A stretch of 64,000 bases of DNA. It comes from Gammaproteobacteria bacterium (lineage in GTDB: Bacteria > Pseudomonadota > Gammaproteobacteria > Steroidobacterales > GCA-2729495). Location: assembly GCA_021773815.1 (NCBI GenBank), contig JAJFJS010000065.1, positions 16,856 through 80,855 on the forward strand. The letters run 5' to 3'. The position numbers and the translations under genes are program-made. The notes beneath the pieces are model-generated. The model ran no database searches. It was not told the origin of the DNA and saw nothing but the letters and a program-made list of their open reading frames with translations. Shown here piece after piece: positions 55,332 through 64,000 of this stretch (position 1 is its first letter; every line of letters begins with the position of its first letter).

Positions 55332-56592
55332 CAAATTGTTTGGCATCGTTCTGATCATCGCTGTCTCAGTAACGGCTGCTGGTGGTTACTGGCTTGGCGC
55401 CGCACGAACGACGCCGGACGCGAATGCCGATACTTCGGCGTCAAGCGCGAGGAAGCCCCTCTATTACAGAAATGCCATGAATCCGGAGGTGACATCCCCG
55501 GTGCCTACCAAGGATGCCATGGGTATGGACTATAAGCCGGTTTATGCTGACGACAGTCAGGGCTCTGATCCGGCCGGAGTCGTGCGGGTTGACCCCGTCA
55601 CCGTCCAAAGTATCGGAATACGAATCGCGAAGGCCGAAAGCCGATCCATGGGTCATGCGATCCGCACCGTAGGACGGGTGGATTACGATGAACGGCTCCT
55701 CGTCAAGCTTCACCCCAAGGTAGAAGGCTGGATCGAGCAGCTTTATATCGACACGACCGGTGAACCAGTCCGGAAGGACGACAAGTTACTCGGCATCTAC
55801 TCGCCGGAGCTCGTCTCGACACAACTGGAATATGTGGTTGCGCAGAAAAGCCTTAAAACGCTGGAAAAAAGCCCGTTCCCGGATGTGCGACGTGGCGCGG
55901 AGGAACTGGTTAAAACCTCTGTCGACAGGCTCCGGTTTTTTGACATGCCTGAACATCAGCTAGATGAATTGAAGAATACCCTGGAAATTAAAAAGCAGGT
56001 TCATATCCACTCCCCGGCAGACGGCATTGTTTTAAAAATAGGCGCCCGGCAAGGTCAGTACGTCACGCCCCAGACCGAACTGTACGCAATCGCCGATTTA
56101 TCTACGGTCTGGGTATATGTGGACATTTACGAGGATGAACTTTCCTGGATCGCTGTCGGCGACTCAGCCAACTTAACGCTTACGGGACTGCCCGACAAAG
56201 TCTTCGAAGGCAAGCTGATCTACATCTATCCCTACGCGGAAAGCCTGACGCGTACGATCAAGGTTCGCATGGAGTTCGTGAACCCGGGCTTGCTGCTGAA
56301 GCCGGCAATGTTCGCGAATGTGGCCATCGAGGGGAAGGTCCTGCCGGATGTGATCGCCGTGCCATCCGAAGCGATCATTCGATCCGGGACGCGTGAGCAG
56401 ATATTTATTCAGCGCGAACCCGGAAAATTCGAACCCCGGGAAATTATACTCGGAGTCAGCAGTGACGGCTGGACGCAGGTCAGACAAGGTGTTGCCCCCG
56501 GCGAAGATGTAGTGGTCTCCGCGCAATTCCTCATTGATTCCGAGTCAAAGCTGCGGGAGGCCACCGCCAAAATGCGGGAAGTTGACCAATGA
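55324..56592 (+). CDS. CusB-type periplasmic adaptor (copy 2)
   Basis: 422 residues: N-terminal membrane anchor (about 7-26), CusB-type metal-binding segment (YYRNAMNP, KDAMGMDYKPVYADD), then the lipoyl/hairpin/barrel core (VEGWIEQLYIDTTGEPVRK; GARQGQYVTPQTELYAIAD). It lies between channel and pump genes with overlaps on both sides. Confidence 0.95.
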   Translation: MNNKLFGIVLIIAVSVTAAGGYWLGAARTTPDANADTSASSARKPLYYRNAMNPEVTSPVPTKDAMGMDYKPVYADDSQGSDPAGVVRVDPVTVQSIGIRIAKAESRSMGHAIRTVGRVDYDERLLVKLHPKVEGWIEQLYIDTTGEPVRKDDKLLGIYSPELVSTQLEYVVAQKSLKTLEKSPFPDVRRGAEELVKTSVDRLRFFDMPEHQLDELKNTLEIKKQVHIHSPADGIVLKIGARQGQYVTPQTELYAIADLSTVWVYVDIYEDELSWIAVGDSANLTLTGLPDKVFEGKLIYIYPYAESLTRTIKVRMEFVNPGLLLKPAMFANVAIEGKVLPDVIAVPSEAIIRSGTREQIFIQREPGKFEPREIILGVSSDGWTQVRQGVAPGEDVVVSAQFLIDSESKLREATAKMREVDQ

Positions 56593-59500
56593 TTACGCGG
56601 CTCATCGACAGCTGTCTGGAAAACCGTTTTCTGGTCATTCTCGCGGCGGCGCTCACCGTAGCCGCGGGGTTGTGGGCCGTAAGAACCATGCCGCTCGATG
56701 CTATTCCTGATCTTTCCGACGTCCAGGTCATTATCTTCACGAAGTTTCCCGGCCAGGCGCCCCAGGTTGTTGAGGATCAGGTTACTTATCCACTGACAAC
56801 CGCAATGCTCGCGGTACCCTTCGCAAAAATTGTGCGAGGGTATTCCTTCTTCGGATTCTCGTTCGTATATATAATTTTCGAGGACGGAACCGACATGTAT
56901 TGGGCACGTTCTCGCGTTCTGGAGTATCTGAATTTTGTCAGCGGGCGTCTGCCGGCCGGTGTGACGCCGAGCCTGGGGCCGGACGCGACGGGGGTCGGCT
57001 GGGTCTATGAATATGCGCTCGTAGATCGAACGGGTCAAAACGATCTGGCGAAGCTCCGCTCCATCCAGGACTGGTATCTGCGTTACCCGCTACAGACCGT
57101 CGCGGGAGTTTCCGAAGTAGCCTCCGTCGGCGGGTACGTCAAGCAGTACCAGGTTGAGGTCGATCCGAACATGCTGGTGGCGTACAACATTCCCATCAGC
57201 AAGGTTCGCAACGCCATCATGCGTTCGAATAACGATGTCGGCGGCCGCTTGATCGAAATGGCAGAAACCGAATACATGGTGCGTGGACTGGGTTACATAA
57301 AATCACTGCAGGATCTGGAAAGTATTGCGGTCGGCATGGATGCCAACGGTACGCCGGTTCGTCTGAAGGACATCGCAAACGTGCACCTCGGCCCTGAGCT
57401 GCGCAGAGGCCTGGTCGAACTGGATGGCATGGGTGAGGTCGCCGGCGGCGTGGTCATCATGCGTTACGGCGACAATGCGCTTGCTACGATCCAGGGTGTG
57501 CGGGAAAAGCTGGAAGAATTAAAAGCAGGCCTTCCGGAGGGCGTGGAAATCGTTCCAGTCTATGATCGCGGCACCCTGATCGAGAATGCAGTAGACAACT
57601 TGACCAAAACACTCATCATCGAATTTATTCTGGTCGCCATCGTCTGCATGGCATTCCTCGCACATTTTCGTTCCGCGCTCGTCACGATCATATCGCTCCC
57701 GATCGGCATTTTGATTGCCTTTATTATCATGCGTGCGCAGGGCATGAATGCCAATATCATGTCACTTGGCGGAATCGCTATCGCAATTGGCGCCATGGTC
57801 GACGGACCTATTGTCCTGACGGAGAACGCGCATAAACATCTGGCCCGTGCCCGAGCGGAACTGGACCGGGAATTGTCGATTCCGGAGCTATGGCAGACCA
57901 TTGGTGCTGCGGCGCGCGAAGTCGGGCCGGCACTATTTTTCTCGCTGCTGGTCATCGTCGCGTCCTATTTTGCGATCTTCACGCTCGAGGCGCAGGAAGG
58001 CAGGCTTTTCAAGCCCCTGGCGTTTACCAGCAGCTATTCAATGGGAGCGGCCGCAATCCTCGCGATTACGCTTGCCCCATTGCTCACCGGCTTCCTGGTT
58101 CGGGGTCGCATCAGGTCCGAGGAAGAAAACCCGGTGAATCGATGGCTCCATGCGATCCACTCACCGGTTCTCGGCGGCCTGCTGCGCTGGCGAAGAACCA
58201 CGCTGATCGTCGCCGTTGGTTTACTCGCCCTGACTTACTATCCGGCCTCAAAGCTCGGTAGCGAATTCATGCCGCCACTTGATGAAGGCGACATTCTGTA
58301 CATGCCCACGGCCTTTCCCGGTATGTCGATTACCAAGGCCAGGGAAATGTTGCAGCAGACCGATCGGATTCTGAGTACTTTCCCCGAAGTGCTGTCCGTG
58401 TTCGGTAAAACCGGTCGAGCGGAGACGGCAACAGACCCGGCGCCCCTGGCTATGATCGAAACACTTATTCGGCTCAAGCCACGCGATCAGTGGCCGGACC
58501 CGAAAAAGGCCAGCCAGGATTTAGTTAAGGAGATGGACGCCGCAATCAAATTTCCGGGCCTCGCAAATGCCTGGACGATGCCGATCAAAACCCGCATCGA
58601 CATGCTATCGACAGGCATCAAAACGCCGGTAGGCATCAAGGTCAGCGGGGCGGACCTCAATGTTCTGCAGCGGATTTCCAAAGATATCGAGCAGGCAATG
58701 AAAACTATGCCCGACACGCTGTCCGCATTCGGCGACCGGACTTTTGGGGGCTACTATCTCGATTTCGATATCAACCGCGAAGAAATCGCCCGGTACGGTC
58801 TGACCATCGCTGACGTGCAGGATGTGCTCATGGCAACGGTCGGCGGCATGAATGTCACGGAGACCGTCGAGGGTCTGGAACGCTACCCTGTGAATCTGCG
58901 GTATCCTCGTGAATTACGCGATAGTCCGGAGCGATTGCGGCGTGTTCTGGTCCCCACGCCGAACGGCGCACAAGTCCCGCTGGGCCAGCTTGCCGATATT
59001 CGACTCGCTCGCGGCGCACCGTCGATCAAAAGCGAGAATGCCCGGCCGAATGCCTGGGTCTATGTAGACCTGAAGACATCCGATATTGGTGGCTTTGTCG
59101 CGCAAGCCAAGCAAGTGCTGGCGGACCAGGTCGACGTACCGCCCGGTTATACGATTAGCTGGTCAGGGCAGTTTGAATATATGGAACGGGCGGCCGCACG
59201 CCTGCGCGTCGTGATCCCGATTACGCTGTTCCTGATCTTTTTATTGCTGTATTTTAATTTTCGCAACGTCACCGCCCCGACGATCGTCATGTTGTCGGTT
59301 CCTTTCGGGCTGATCGGAGGCTTCTGGTTCGTTTATTGGTCAGGATTCAATATTTCGGTCGCAGTCTCGGTGGGCTTCATCGCACTTGCCGGCGTAGCGG
59401 TAGAGACGGGTGTCCTGGTGCTGACATTCATCGAACAAACGGTAGCCGAACGGCGACAGCAGAAAAGTGAAGCCTTTCAACGCGGCGAGGTTAACGAAAA

Positions 59501-59801
59501 CATACTCACCAAAGATGAGATCATGCAGGCAGTCCATATCGGCACGTCGCAACGGGTGCGCCCCGTGGCTATGACTGCCACGTCAACTATTGTAGGCCTG
59601 TTGCCGATCATGCTCGGTACGGGTACCGGGTCTGATGTCATGCAGCGCATCGCCGCGCCGATGGTAGGTGGAATGCTGACAACAACATTACTGTGCCTCC
59701 TCGTCCTGCCCGTCATCTATGGCTTCGTTCTCTATTGGAAGGAGTCCCGCCGTTCGGAAACCGACCCCGATACGGCGGAAAAACAATTTTCAGCAAGCTG
59801 A
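56589..59801 (+). CDS. CusA-type heavy-metal RND efflux pump (copy 2)
   Basis: 1070 residues. It is close to copy 1 in plan: [32 protein letters not shown] and a C-terminal [20 protein letters not shown]. In helix 4 the segment is GAMVDGPIVLTENAHKH: the relay Asp is kept but the following Ala-Ala is Gly-Pro, unlike copy 1. An extra hydrophilic loop (about 955-980, AERRQQKSEAFQRGEVNEN) is also particular to this copy. The likely substrate is Cu(I)/Ag(I) or a related metal. Confidence 0.95.
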   Translation: MITRLIDSCLENRFLVILAAALTVAAGLWAVRTMPLDAIPDLSDVQVIIFTKFPGQAPQVVEDQVTYPLTTAMLAVPFAKIVRGYSFFGFSFVYIIFEDGTDMYWARSRVLEYLNFVSGRLPAGVTPSLGPDATGVGWVYEYALVDRTGQNDLAKLRSIQDWYLRYPLQTVAGVSEVASVGGYVKQYQVEVDPNMLVAYNIPISKVRNAIMRSNNDVGGRLIEMAETEYMVRGLGYIKSLQDLESIAVGMDANGTPVRLKDIANVHLGPELRRGLVELDGMGEVAGGVVIMRYGDNALATIQGVREKLEELKAGLPEGVEIVPVYDRGTLIENAVDNLTKTLIIEFILVAIVCMAFLAHFRSALVTIISLPIGILIAFIIMRAQGMNANIMSLGGIAIAIGAMVDGPIVLTENAHKHLARARAELDRELSIPELWQTIGAAAREVGPALFFSLLVIVASYFAIFTLEAQEGRLFKPLAFTSSYSMGAAAILAITLAPLLTGFLVRGRIRSEEENPVNRWLHAIHSPVLGGLLRWRRTTLIVAVGLLALTYYPASKLGSEFMPPLDEGDILYMPTAFPGMSITKAREMLQQTDRILSTFPEVLSVFGKTGRAETATDPAPLAMIETLIRLKPRDQWPDPKKASQDLVKEMDAAIKFPGLANAWTMPIKTRIDMLSTGIKTPVGIKVSGADLNVLQRISKDIEQAMKTMPDTLSAFGDRTFGGYYLDFDINREEIARYGLTIADVQDVLMATVGGMNVTETVEGLERYPVNLRYPRELRDSPERLRRVLVPTPNGAQVPLGQLADIRLARGAPSIKSENARPNAWVYVDLKTSDIGGFVAQAKQVLADQVDVPPGYTISWSGQFEYMERAAARLRVVIPITLFLIFLLLYFNFRNVTAPTIVMLSVPFGLIGGFWFVYWSGFNISVAVSVGFIALAGVAVETGVLVLTFIEQTVAERRQQKSEAFQRGEVNENILTKDEIMQAVHIGTSQRVRPVAMTATSTIVGLLPIMLGTGTGSDVMQRIAAPMVGGMLTTTLLCLLVLPVIYGFVLYWKESRRSETDPDTAEKQFSAS

Positions 59802-59816
59802 AAGAGGGCACCCGAT

Positions 59817-60260
59817 ATGCTGATCGCTGCGTTCGTAAGCATCATCATGATCATAATCACCGTGAGTATCCACTACACAATCCTGCGCGCGGTATCCTTC
59901 TTTCTTACTACTTATTGCCGGCCGAAAGAGAGCATGGTTTTTCTTGCGATTTGCGGCGTTTTTCTTGCTCATCTTCTTGAAATCTCAGCCTATGCAGGAG
60001 CATTTTATTGGCTTTCGCAAGTCACTGACGCCGGCAACCTGGTGGGCGCCATTCAGGGCGACTTTATGAGCTATTTCTATTATTCGATCGTCATGTATAC
60101 CTCCCTCGGCATCGGTGACGTATTTCCTGTAGACCATCTTCGCATCATTAGTGGCATAGAAACGCTGAATGGACTGGTGCTGATCGGTTGGTCGACATCG
60201 TTTACTTTCCTGATAATGCGCAGTTTTTGGCCTCTCGAGGAGAATCGTCGTAGCACTTGA
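59817..60260 (+). CDS. Two-helix potassium-channel-like protein
   Basis: 147 residues with three or four hydrophobic segments. The pore region MYTSLGIGDVFP resembles the K+ selectivity filter TVGYGD, with TSLGIGD in its place. It matches the Ion_trans_2 fold without a cytoplasmic regulatory domain. It starts 16 bases after the second cusA, so it is probably in that operon; a role in balancing charge during metal stress is a guess. Confidence 0.8.
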   Translation: MLIAAFVSIIMIIITVSIHYTILRAVSFFLTTYCRPKESMVFLAICGVFLAHLLEISAYAGAFYWLSQVTDAGNLVGAIQGDFMSYFYYSIVMYTSLGIGDVFPVDHLRIISGIETLNGLVLIGWSTSFTFLIMRSFWPLEENRRST

Positions 60261-60378
60261 GCGCACAGATCAAGATACTTCACCACATACCGGATACACG
60301 AATAACTACACACATTTCGCAGATGCAGAGATCTCATTATCTACGCGACATTCGTTCGCCCAGAAATAAGGTCAGGAT

Positions 60379-61848
60379 TCACAAGATAGGCAGTTCGAAC
60401 GACACCGTTGTACCGTGTTCGGGGACAGAGTCGATATCTAATTGACTTCCATGTAATCGAGCGATGCTATTGACAATGGCCAACCCTAGCCCCGCGTGGC
60501 CGGACCCTTGGCCGCGACTTCTATCTACGCGGAAAAATCGGTCAGTAACGTGCTCACTATCCGGTGCGGAAAATCCGGTACCAGTATCTGCCACCGCAAC
60601 GCGTACCGCCGTATCGAGCTGTTCGGTTGATATTGAAATCTTGTCGCCCGACTTGGTGTACTGAAACGCGTTATCCAATAGGTTATCGAGCGCTCGTTCG
60701 ATCAAGCCAATGTCACCGCGAACCATTGGCAGCGTCTCTATGCCGTCCACGCGCAACTCTACGCCAGATTTCTCTGCATTAAGCCGAAATTTCTGTTCGA
60801 CGTCGTGAAGCAATTCGCCAATATTAAATGGCTCTGGCTCAAAGGGCACTTGGCCGGCATCAAGGCGTGCCGCCTCCAGCAGTTGCTCAACCAACGTACT
60901 GAGTCCCTGGCACTGACGCAAGCTTGTCAACAGATACTGTCCGCGCTCTTCGGCGGATAAGTCCGGTTTGAGCGCCAGTGTTTCCAGATGCAGCGACAGT
61001 GCGGCCAGAGGAGTACGCAGGTCATGAGAAACATTCGCAAGAATCTCTCGCCTGATCTCGTCGCTATGTCTCAAATCTTGCATCCGAACCTGCATCTTTG
61101 CCACCAGCTCCGAAAACATCCGGGTCAGCCGGTCGATCTCATCCCCCCAACCCGGTCTTACGGAGGCCAACCGCACTGGAGGTGTCGTGAACCCGGACTC
61201 GCGAAAAGCCACCATGGCTTCCTCAAGATGGCCAAGATTGCGCGTTAGAACGCGCATCAAGACAACCGTCGCCAAGACTGCCAAGATAGCGCTGAGTAAC
61301 AGCACTCCGACAGTCTCATTAATCGTGTAGCTACGACGAATGGCCGCCAACGCTGATCCCTCATCCGAGCGATGCAATATCAGGTAGAGGTAACTGGCGG
61401 GACAACCCGGAATGATAATAGTCGCGGCGGAAAAGACCTCTTCACCAGCCAGACGCTGCGGATCGTCACCAAATATAGGAAGGCTCACATCAGAGCCAAG
61501 AAATTCCTCGATCGGCGTTACGTCAACAAAGCGTCGTGTGAGGCGCTCGCCAGGCAGAGAACTCGCCAATATCTGACCCTGTTCATCGAGCAAATACGAG
61601 TCGACGGTCGGATTAATAGCCGCCAGGTTCGCTACCGCCCGATGGTAGTTGTTTACATCGAGCAGGCCTTCATTAAAGAATAGGTTGGCCTCAACGATAC
61701 GCTGCGCGACGTCCCTGCCCGCCATCTGGTCCGCCTCGGCATGGTAATTCGAGTGCCAGGTCCGCATTAGTACAATACAAATGCTGGTCATCAGCATGCA
61801 AAATGCCAGCACAATCGCCAGTAATCGGCCGAATAGAGTCTTTGGCAC
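60379..61848 (-). CDS. Sensor histidine kinase of a metal-type two-component system
   Basis: 489 residues. Two membrane helices (about 8-28 and 178-200) flank a periplasmic domain of about 150 residues; then HAMP, the phospho-acceptor His275 in NVSHDLRTPLAAL, and the ATPase domain with ERALDNLLDNAFQY, VADTGTGF and GLGLAIVNSIA. It starts one base after the response-regulator gene stop, so the two are coupled. The signal is likely a periplasmic metal, judged from context. Confidence 0.95.
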   Translation of the reverse strand: MPKTLFGRLLAIVLAFCMLMTSICIVLMRTWHSNYHAEADQMAGRDVAQRIVEANLFFNEGLLDVNNYHRAVANLAAINPTVDSYLLDEQGQILASSLPGERLTRRFVDVTPIEEFLGSDVSLPIFGDDPQRLAGEEVFSAATIIIPGCPASYLYLILHRSDEGSALAAIRRSYTINETVGVLLLSAILAVLATVVLMRVLTRNLGHLEEAMVAFRESGFTTPPVRLASVRPGWGDEIDRLTRMFSELVAKMQVRMQDLRHSDEIRREILANVSHDLRTPLAALSLHLETLALKPDLSAEERGQYLLTSLRQCQGLSTLVEQLLEAARLDAGQVPFEPEPFNIGELLHDVEQKFRLNAEKSGVELRVDGIETLPMVRGDIGLIERALDNLLDNAFQYTKSGDKISISTEQLDTAVRVAVADTGTGFSAPDSEHVTDRFFRVDRSRGQGSGHAGLGLAIVNSIARLHGSQLDIDSVPEHGTTVSFELPIL

Positions 61849-61849
61849 G

Positions 61850-62566
61850 CTAGTTCCCGTTGGGCAGCGACTCGGTCATCTTATACCCGACGCCCCATAC
61901 CGTTTGGATCAATTCCGGATGGTGCTGATCCCGCTCGATCTTGGCACGCAATCGATTGATATGGCAGTTCACCGCGTGCTCATAACCCGCATGGCGATGT
62001 CCCCAAACTGCATCCAGCAGCTGAGTCCGAGAATAGACACGCCCCGGGTTTCGGGCAAAATGTATTAGCAAATCAAATTCTTTACTGGTCAATTCCACAT
62101 CGTGACCGTAGACGGTTACTTTGCGAGTGATCGGATCAACCTTCAGCACATCTCCGAGTTGCACTATTGCCGGGTCTTGTTCTGGTGCCGCGGCAAGTGC
62201 TTCCATACGTCGAAAAATCGCCTTCACTCTGGCCAACAATTCCTTGATGCTGAATGGCTTCGTCAGATAGTCATCCGCACCGGTCTCCAGGCCTATGACC
62301 TTGTCGAGCTCACTGGACTTGGCGGTCAACATTAGAATGGGCACATACGGAATCCGTTCGCGCAATCGCCTGCAAACCTCGAGTCCGTTGAAACCGGGCA
62401 GCATGAGATCAAGCAAGATGAGATCAAAGGACCGCGTTTCCGCAGCCTGCACCGCAGAGGGACCGTCACTTACGATTACCACATCGCAACCCAGTTCGAC
62501 CAGATGTCGCTTTACGACAGTGGCGAGGTCTCGATGATCTTCAACAATGAGTATTGATTTGGTCAT
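61850..62566 (-). CDS. OmpR-family response regulator
   Basis: 238 residues. Receiver domain with acceptor Asp53 (LILLDLMLPGFNG) and Lys near LTKPF, and a C-terminal winged helix (ELTSKEFDLLIHFARNPGRVYSR; VNCHINRLRAKIE). I start at the ATG at 62566, which gives MTKSILIVEDH, the normal receiver start; no strong ribosome site is seen and longer frames exist upstream. It is the best candidate to bind the tandem ACTTT-type motif upstream of the cus blocks. Confidence 0.93.
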   Translation of the reverse strand: MTKSILIVEDHRDLATVVKRHLVELGCDVVIVSDGPSAVQAAETRSFDLILLDLMLPGFNGLEVCRRLRERIPYVPILMLTAKSSELDKVIGLETGADDYLTKPFSIKELLARVKAIFRRMEALAAAPEQDPAIVQLGDVLKVDPITRKVTVYGHDVELTSKEFDLLIHFARNPGRVYSRTQLLDAVWGHRHAGYEHAVNCHINRLRAKIERDQHHPELIQTVWGVGYKMTESLPNGN

Positions 62567-62681
62567 TTCAAGATCGCCGATGCCTCCGGCATCACCGTTC
62601 TTCATCCGATTGCCCATACGGATGCCAGAGAACGCAAACAATCAGAAAACGGCGCCGGGCATCATGAATCGCGTGTGGCGC

Positions 62682-62894
62682 TCAGCTCATGACCACGTCA
62701 AAACCGGCGGCCGCGATCGCCTGCTCCAATGCATCCTGCCGAATCACGTCGGCATCAAACTGGATCTGCACCGTGCCGCTCTCGTGGCTGGCTTTCACCG
62801 TCCCCACGCCGGCCTGCGCCAACAACGCATTCTGGATGCTATTTTCGCAGCCGCCGCAGGTAATGCCTTCAACCTTCAGATTGATACTTGCCAT
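62682..62894 (-). CDS. copZ: CopZ-like copper chaperone (HMA domain)
   Basis: 70 residues forming one heavy-metal-associated domain with GITCGGCENSIQ (Cys13, Cys16). It would carry Cu(I) to the adjacent ATPase. The ATG follows AAGGAG. It lies 53 bases downstream of the copA stop and 115 bases upstream of the response regulator. Confidence 0.93.
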   Translation of the reverse strand: MASINLKVEGITCGGCENSIQNALLAQAGVGTVKASHESGTVQIQFDADVIRQDALEQAIAAAGFDVVMS

Positions 62895-62947
62895 GTCAGA
62901 TATCTCCTTGTCTATTTGCTTGTCTTGCCACCCACGACAGGGTGAAT

Positions 62948-64000
62948 TTAGAACTGTTTCGGCTGCCAGCGCCGCAGCCACAACGAGTTGGTCACCACGC
63001 TGACGCTACTGAACGCCATCGCAGCACCTGCAATCGTCGGACTCAGGTAGCCGAGTGCGGCAAACGGTATGCCGATCACGTTATAGATGAACGCCCAGAA
63101 CAAGTTCTGCCTGATCTTTCTCCATGTCGCTCGGCTGACGGAAATCGCACCAGGCACGAGACCCGGGTTTGACCGCATGAGCGTCACACCGGCGGTCTCC
63201 ATCGCGATGTCCGTACCGGAACCCATCGCGATGCCTACATCCGCCGCCGCGAGAGCAGGTGCGTCGTTGATGCCGTCACCTATCATACCGACACGATAGC
63301 CCTTGGCGCGCAATGACTCCACTTCAGCGGCCTTGTCCGCCGGCTTCACAGCGCCGCGCGCCTCATCGATACCCACTTGTCGGCCGATCTCCTCCACCGC
63401 ACGCACGGCGTCGCCGGACAGCAGGAGCGTGCGAACGCCCATCCGCTTGAGTTCGGCGATTGCGGGAACGGACTCCGGTCGCAATGGGTCAGCAATGGCC
63501 AGAAGGCCGAGCAAGATCCCCTCGCGGGCGACCCAGATCACCGTCTTGCCCTGTACTTCCCAGTCAGCGGCGGTCGCGGATTCAGCATCAGTCTCAATGT
63601 CATTGTTGCGCATGAACTGTTCGTTGCCCGAGATGACCTTGCCGTCGCTCACCGTTCCGGCGACGCCAAAACCGGTGAAACTCCTGAACTCACTTACGGA
63701 CGACAGCTCGACGCCATCAGCGGTTGCGCGGGCCAGCAAGGCGCGCGCCAATGGATGTTCACTGCCCTGCTGCAGCGATGCAACCGTTGCCAGCAATCCG
63801 GTCTCATCGTCATTCACTGCATGCAAATCAACGACACTCGGATGACCGGTTGTCAGGGTTCCCGTCTTGTCAAAAATCACCGCATTGATGGAATGCGCGC
63901 GCTCCAATGCCTCGACGTCCTTGATCAGAATCCCCGCACGGGCAGCCGCACCGGTGCCGGTCATGATCGCGGTCGGCGTCGCGAGCCCGAGCGCGCACGG
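62948..64000 (-). CDS. copA: CopA-type copper P-type ATPase (5' part outside window)
   Basis: The C-terminal 350 residues are present; the gene runs off the right edge. The frame from the edge begins PCALGLATPTA, the end of the CPC metal motif of P1B-1 ATPases, then DKTGTLTTGH, SEHPLA (nucleotide-binding HP) and MIGDGINDAPALA. It exports Cu(I) from the cytoplasm. It is of a different class from the CPH-type ATPase at 37.8 kb. An ATG at 63964 is internal and not the start. Confidence 0.96.
   Translation of the reverse strand, partial: PCALGLATPTAIMTGTGAAARAGILIKDVEALERAHSINAVIFDKTGTLTTGHPSVVDLHAVNDDETGLLATVASLQQGSEHPLARALLARATADGVELSSVSEFRSFTGFGVAGTVSDGKVISGNEQFMRNNDIETDAESATAADWEVQGKTVIWVAREGILLGLLAIADPLRPESVPAIAELKRMGVRTLLLSGDAVRAVEEIGRQVGIDEARGAVKPADKAAEVESLRAKGYRVGMIGDGINDAPALAAADVGIAMGSGTDIAMETAGVTLMRSNPGLVPGAISVSRATWRKIRQNLFWAFIYNVIGIPFAALGYLSPTIAGAAMAFSSVSVVTNSLWLRRWQPKQF

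Noticed and set aside
1..64000. tRNA genes, rRNA genes or CRISPR arrays
   Set aside because: No cloverleaf-like segment, rRNA sequence or regularly spaced repeat was seen by eye; a tRNAscan or CRISPR finder run would settle it.

Overview
The window reads as a chromosomal segment of a GC-rich gammaproteobacterium, probably marine or sediment-dwelling. The basis is a complete Na+-translocating NADH:quinone reductase (NQR) operon, CusCBA-type efflux systems, multiheme c-type cytochromes and proteobacterial-type signal peptides and lipoboxes. Genus-level assignment is not possible from sequence alone. No tRNA, rRNA or CRISPR array was seen.

Region 1 (1-9.3 kb, minus strand) is one compact run: nqrABCDEF, then nqrM, a twin-CBS protein, a monohaem cytochrome c, a decahaem OmcA/MtrC-family lipoprotein and the start of an MtrA/DmsE-like multihaem cytochrome cut by the window edge. 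Genes overlap or lie a few to a few tens of bases apart, so a sodium-pumping NADH dehydrogenase and parts of an outer-membrane electron conduit seem to be made together. Region 2 (9.6-20.2 kb, minus strand) holds an OmpA-like protein with its terminator, an HdeA/Rap1a-like small protein paired with an unrecognised membrane protein, a class I aldolase, an NmrA-like oxidoreductase, and a two-subunit molybdenum enzyme of the pyrogallol transhydroxylase type. The large subunit has an extra N-terminal SCP2-like domain and the small subunit lacks ligands for one Fe-S cluster. A two-domain VOC protein lies upstream of it.

Region 3 (20.2-32 kb, plus strand) looks accessory. It has an IS3-type transposase remnant, a GlsB/YeaQ-type protein, a small lipoprotein, a 1236-residue FG-GAP/LamG surface protein ending in a haem-binding motif, and a sugar-modification cluster: glucose-1-phosphate cytidylyltransferase, SDR epimerase, two C-methyltransferases, a decayed third methyltransferase and a GT2 glycosyltransferase.

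Region 4 (32.2-45.3 kb, minus strand) combines sugar/nucleotide salvage (AMP/thymidine phosphorylase, PRPP synthetase, phosphoketolase, a frameshifted transaldolase, acetate kinase) with a CopB-type copper ATPase, a beta-CASP RNase-like protein and small His- or Met-rich proteins. Region 5 (45.4-64 kb) is a metal-efflux block: a cusCBA set with a DUF411 protein on the minus strand, a membrane HD-GYP protein, a second cusCBA set with a small ion channel on the plus strand, then copA (partial), a CopZ-like chaperone and an OmpR-type two-component system. A 19-base motif is nearly identical upstream of both efflux blocks, and a weaker relative lies upstream of the Met-rich protein, which suggests shared control by a response regulator.
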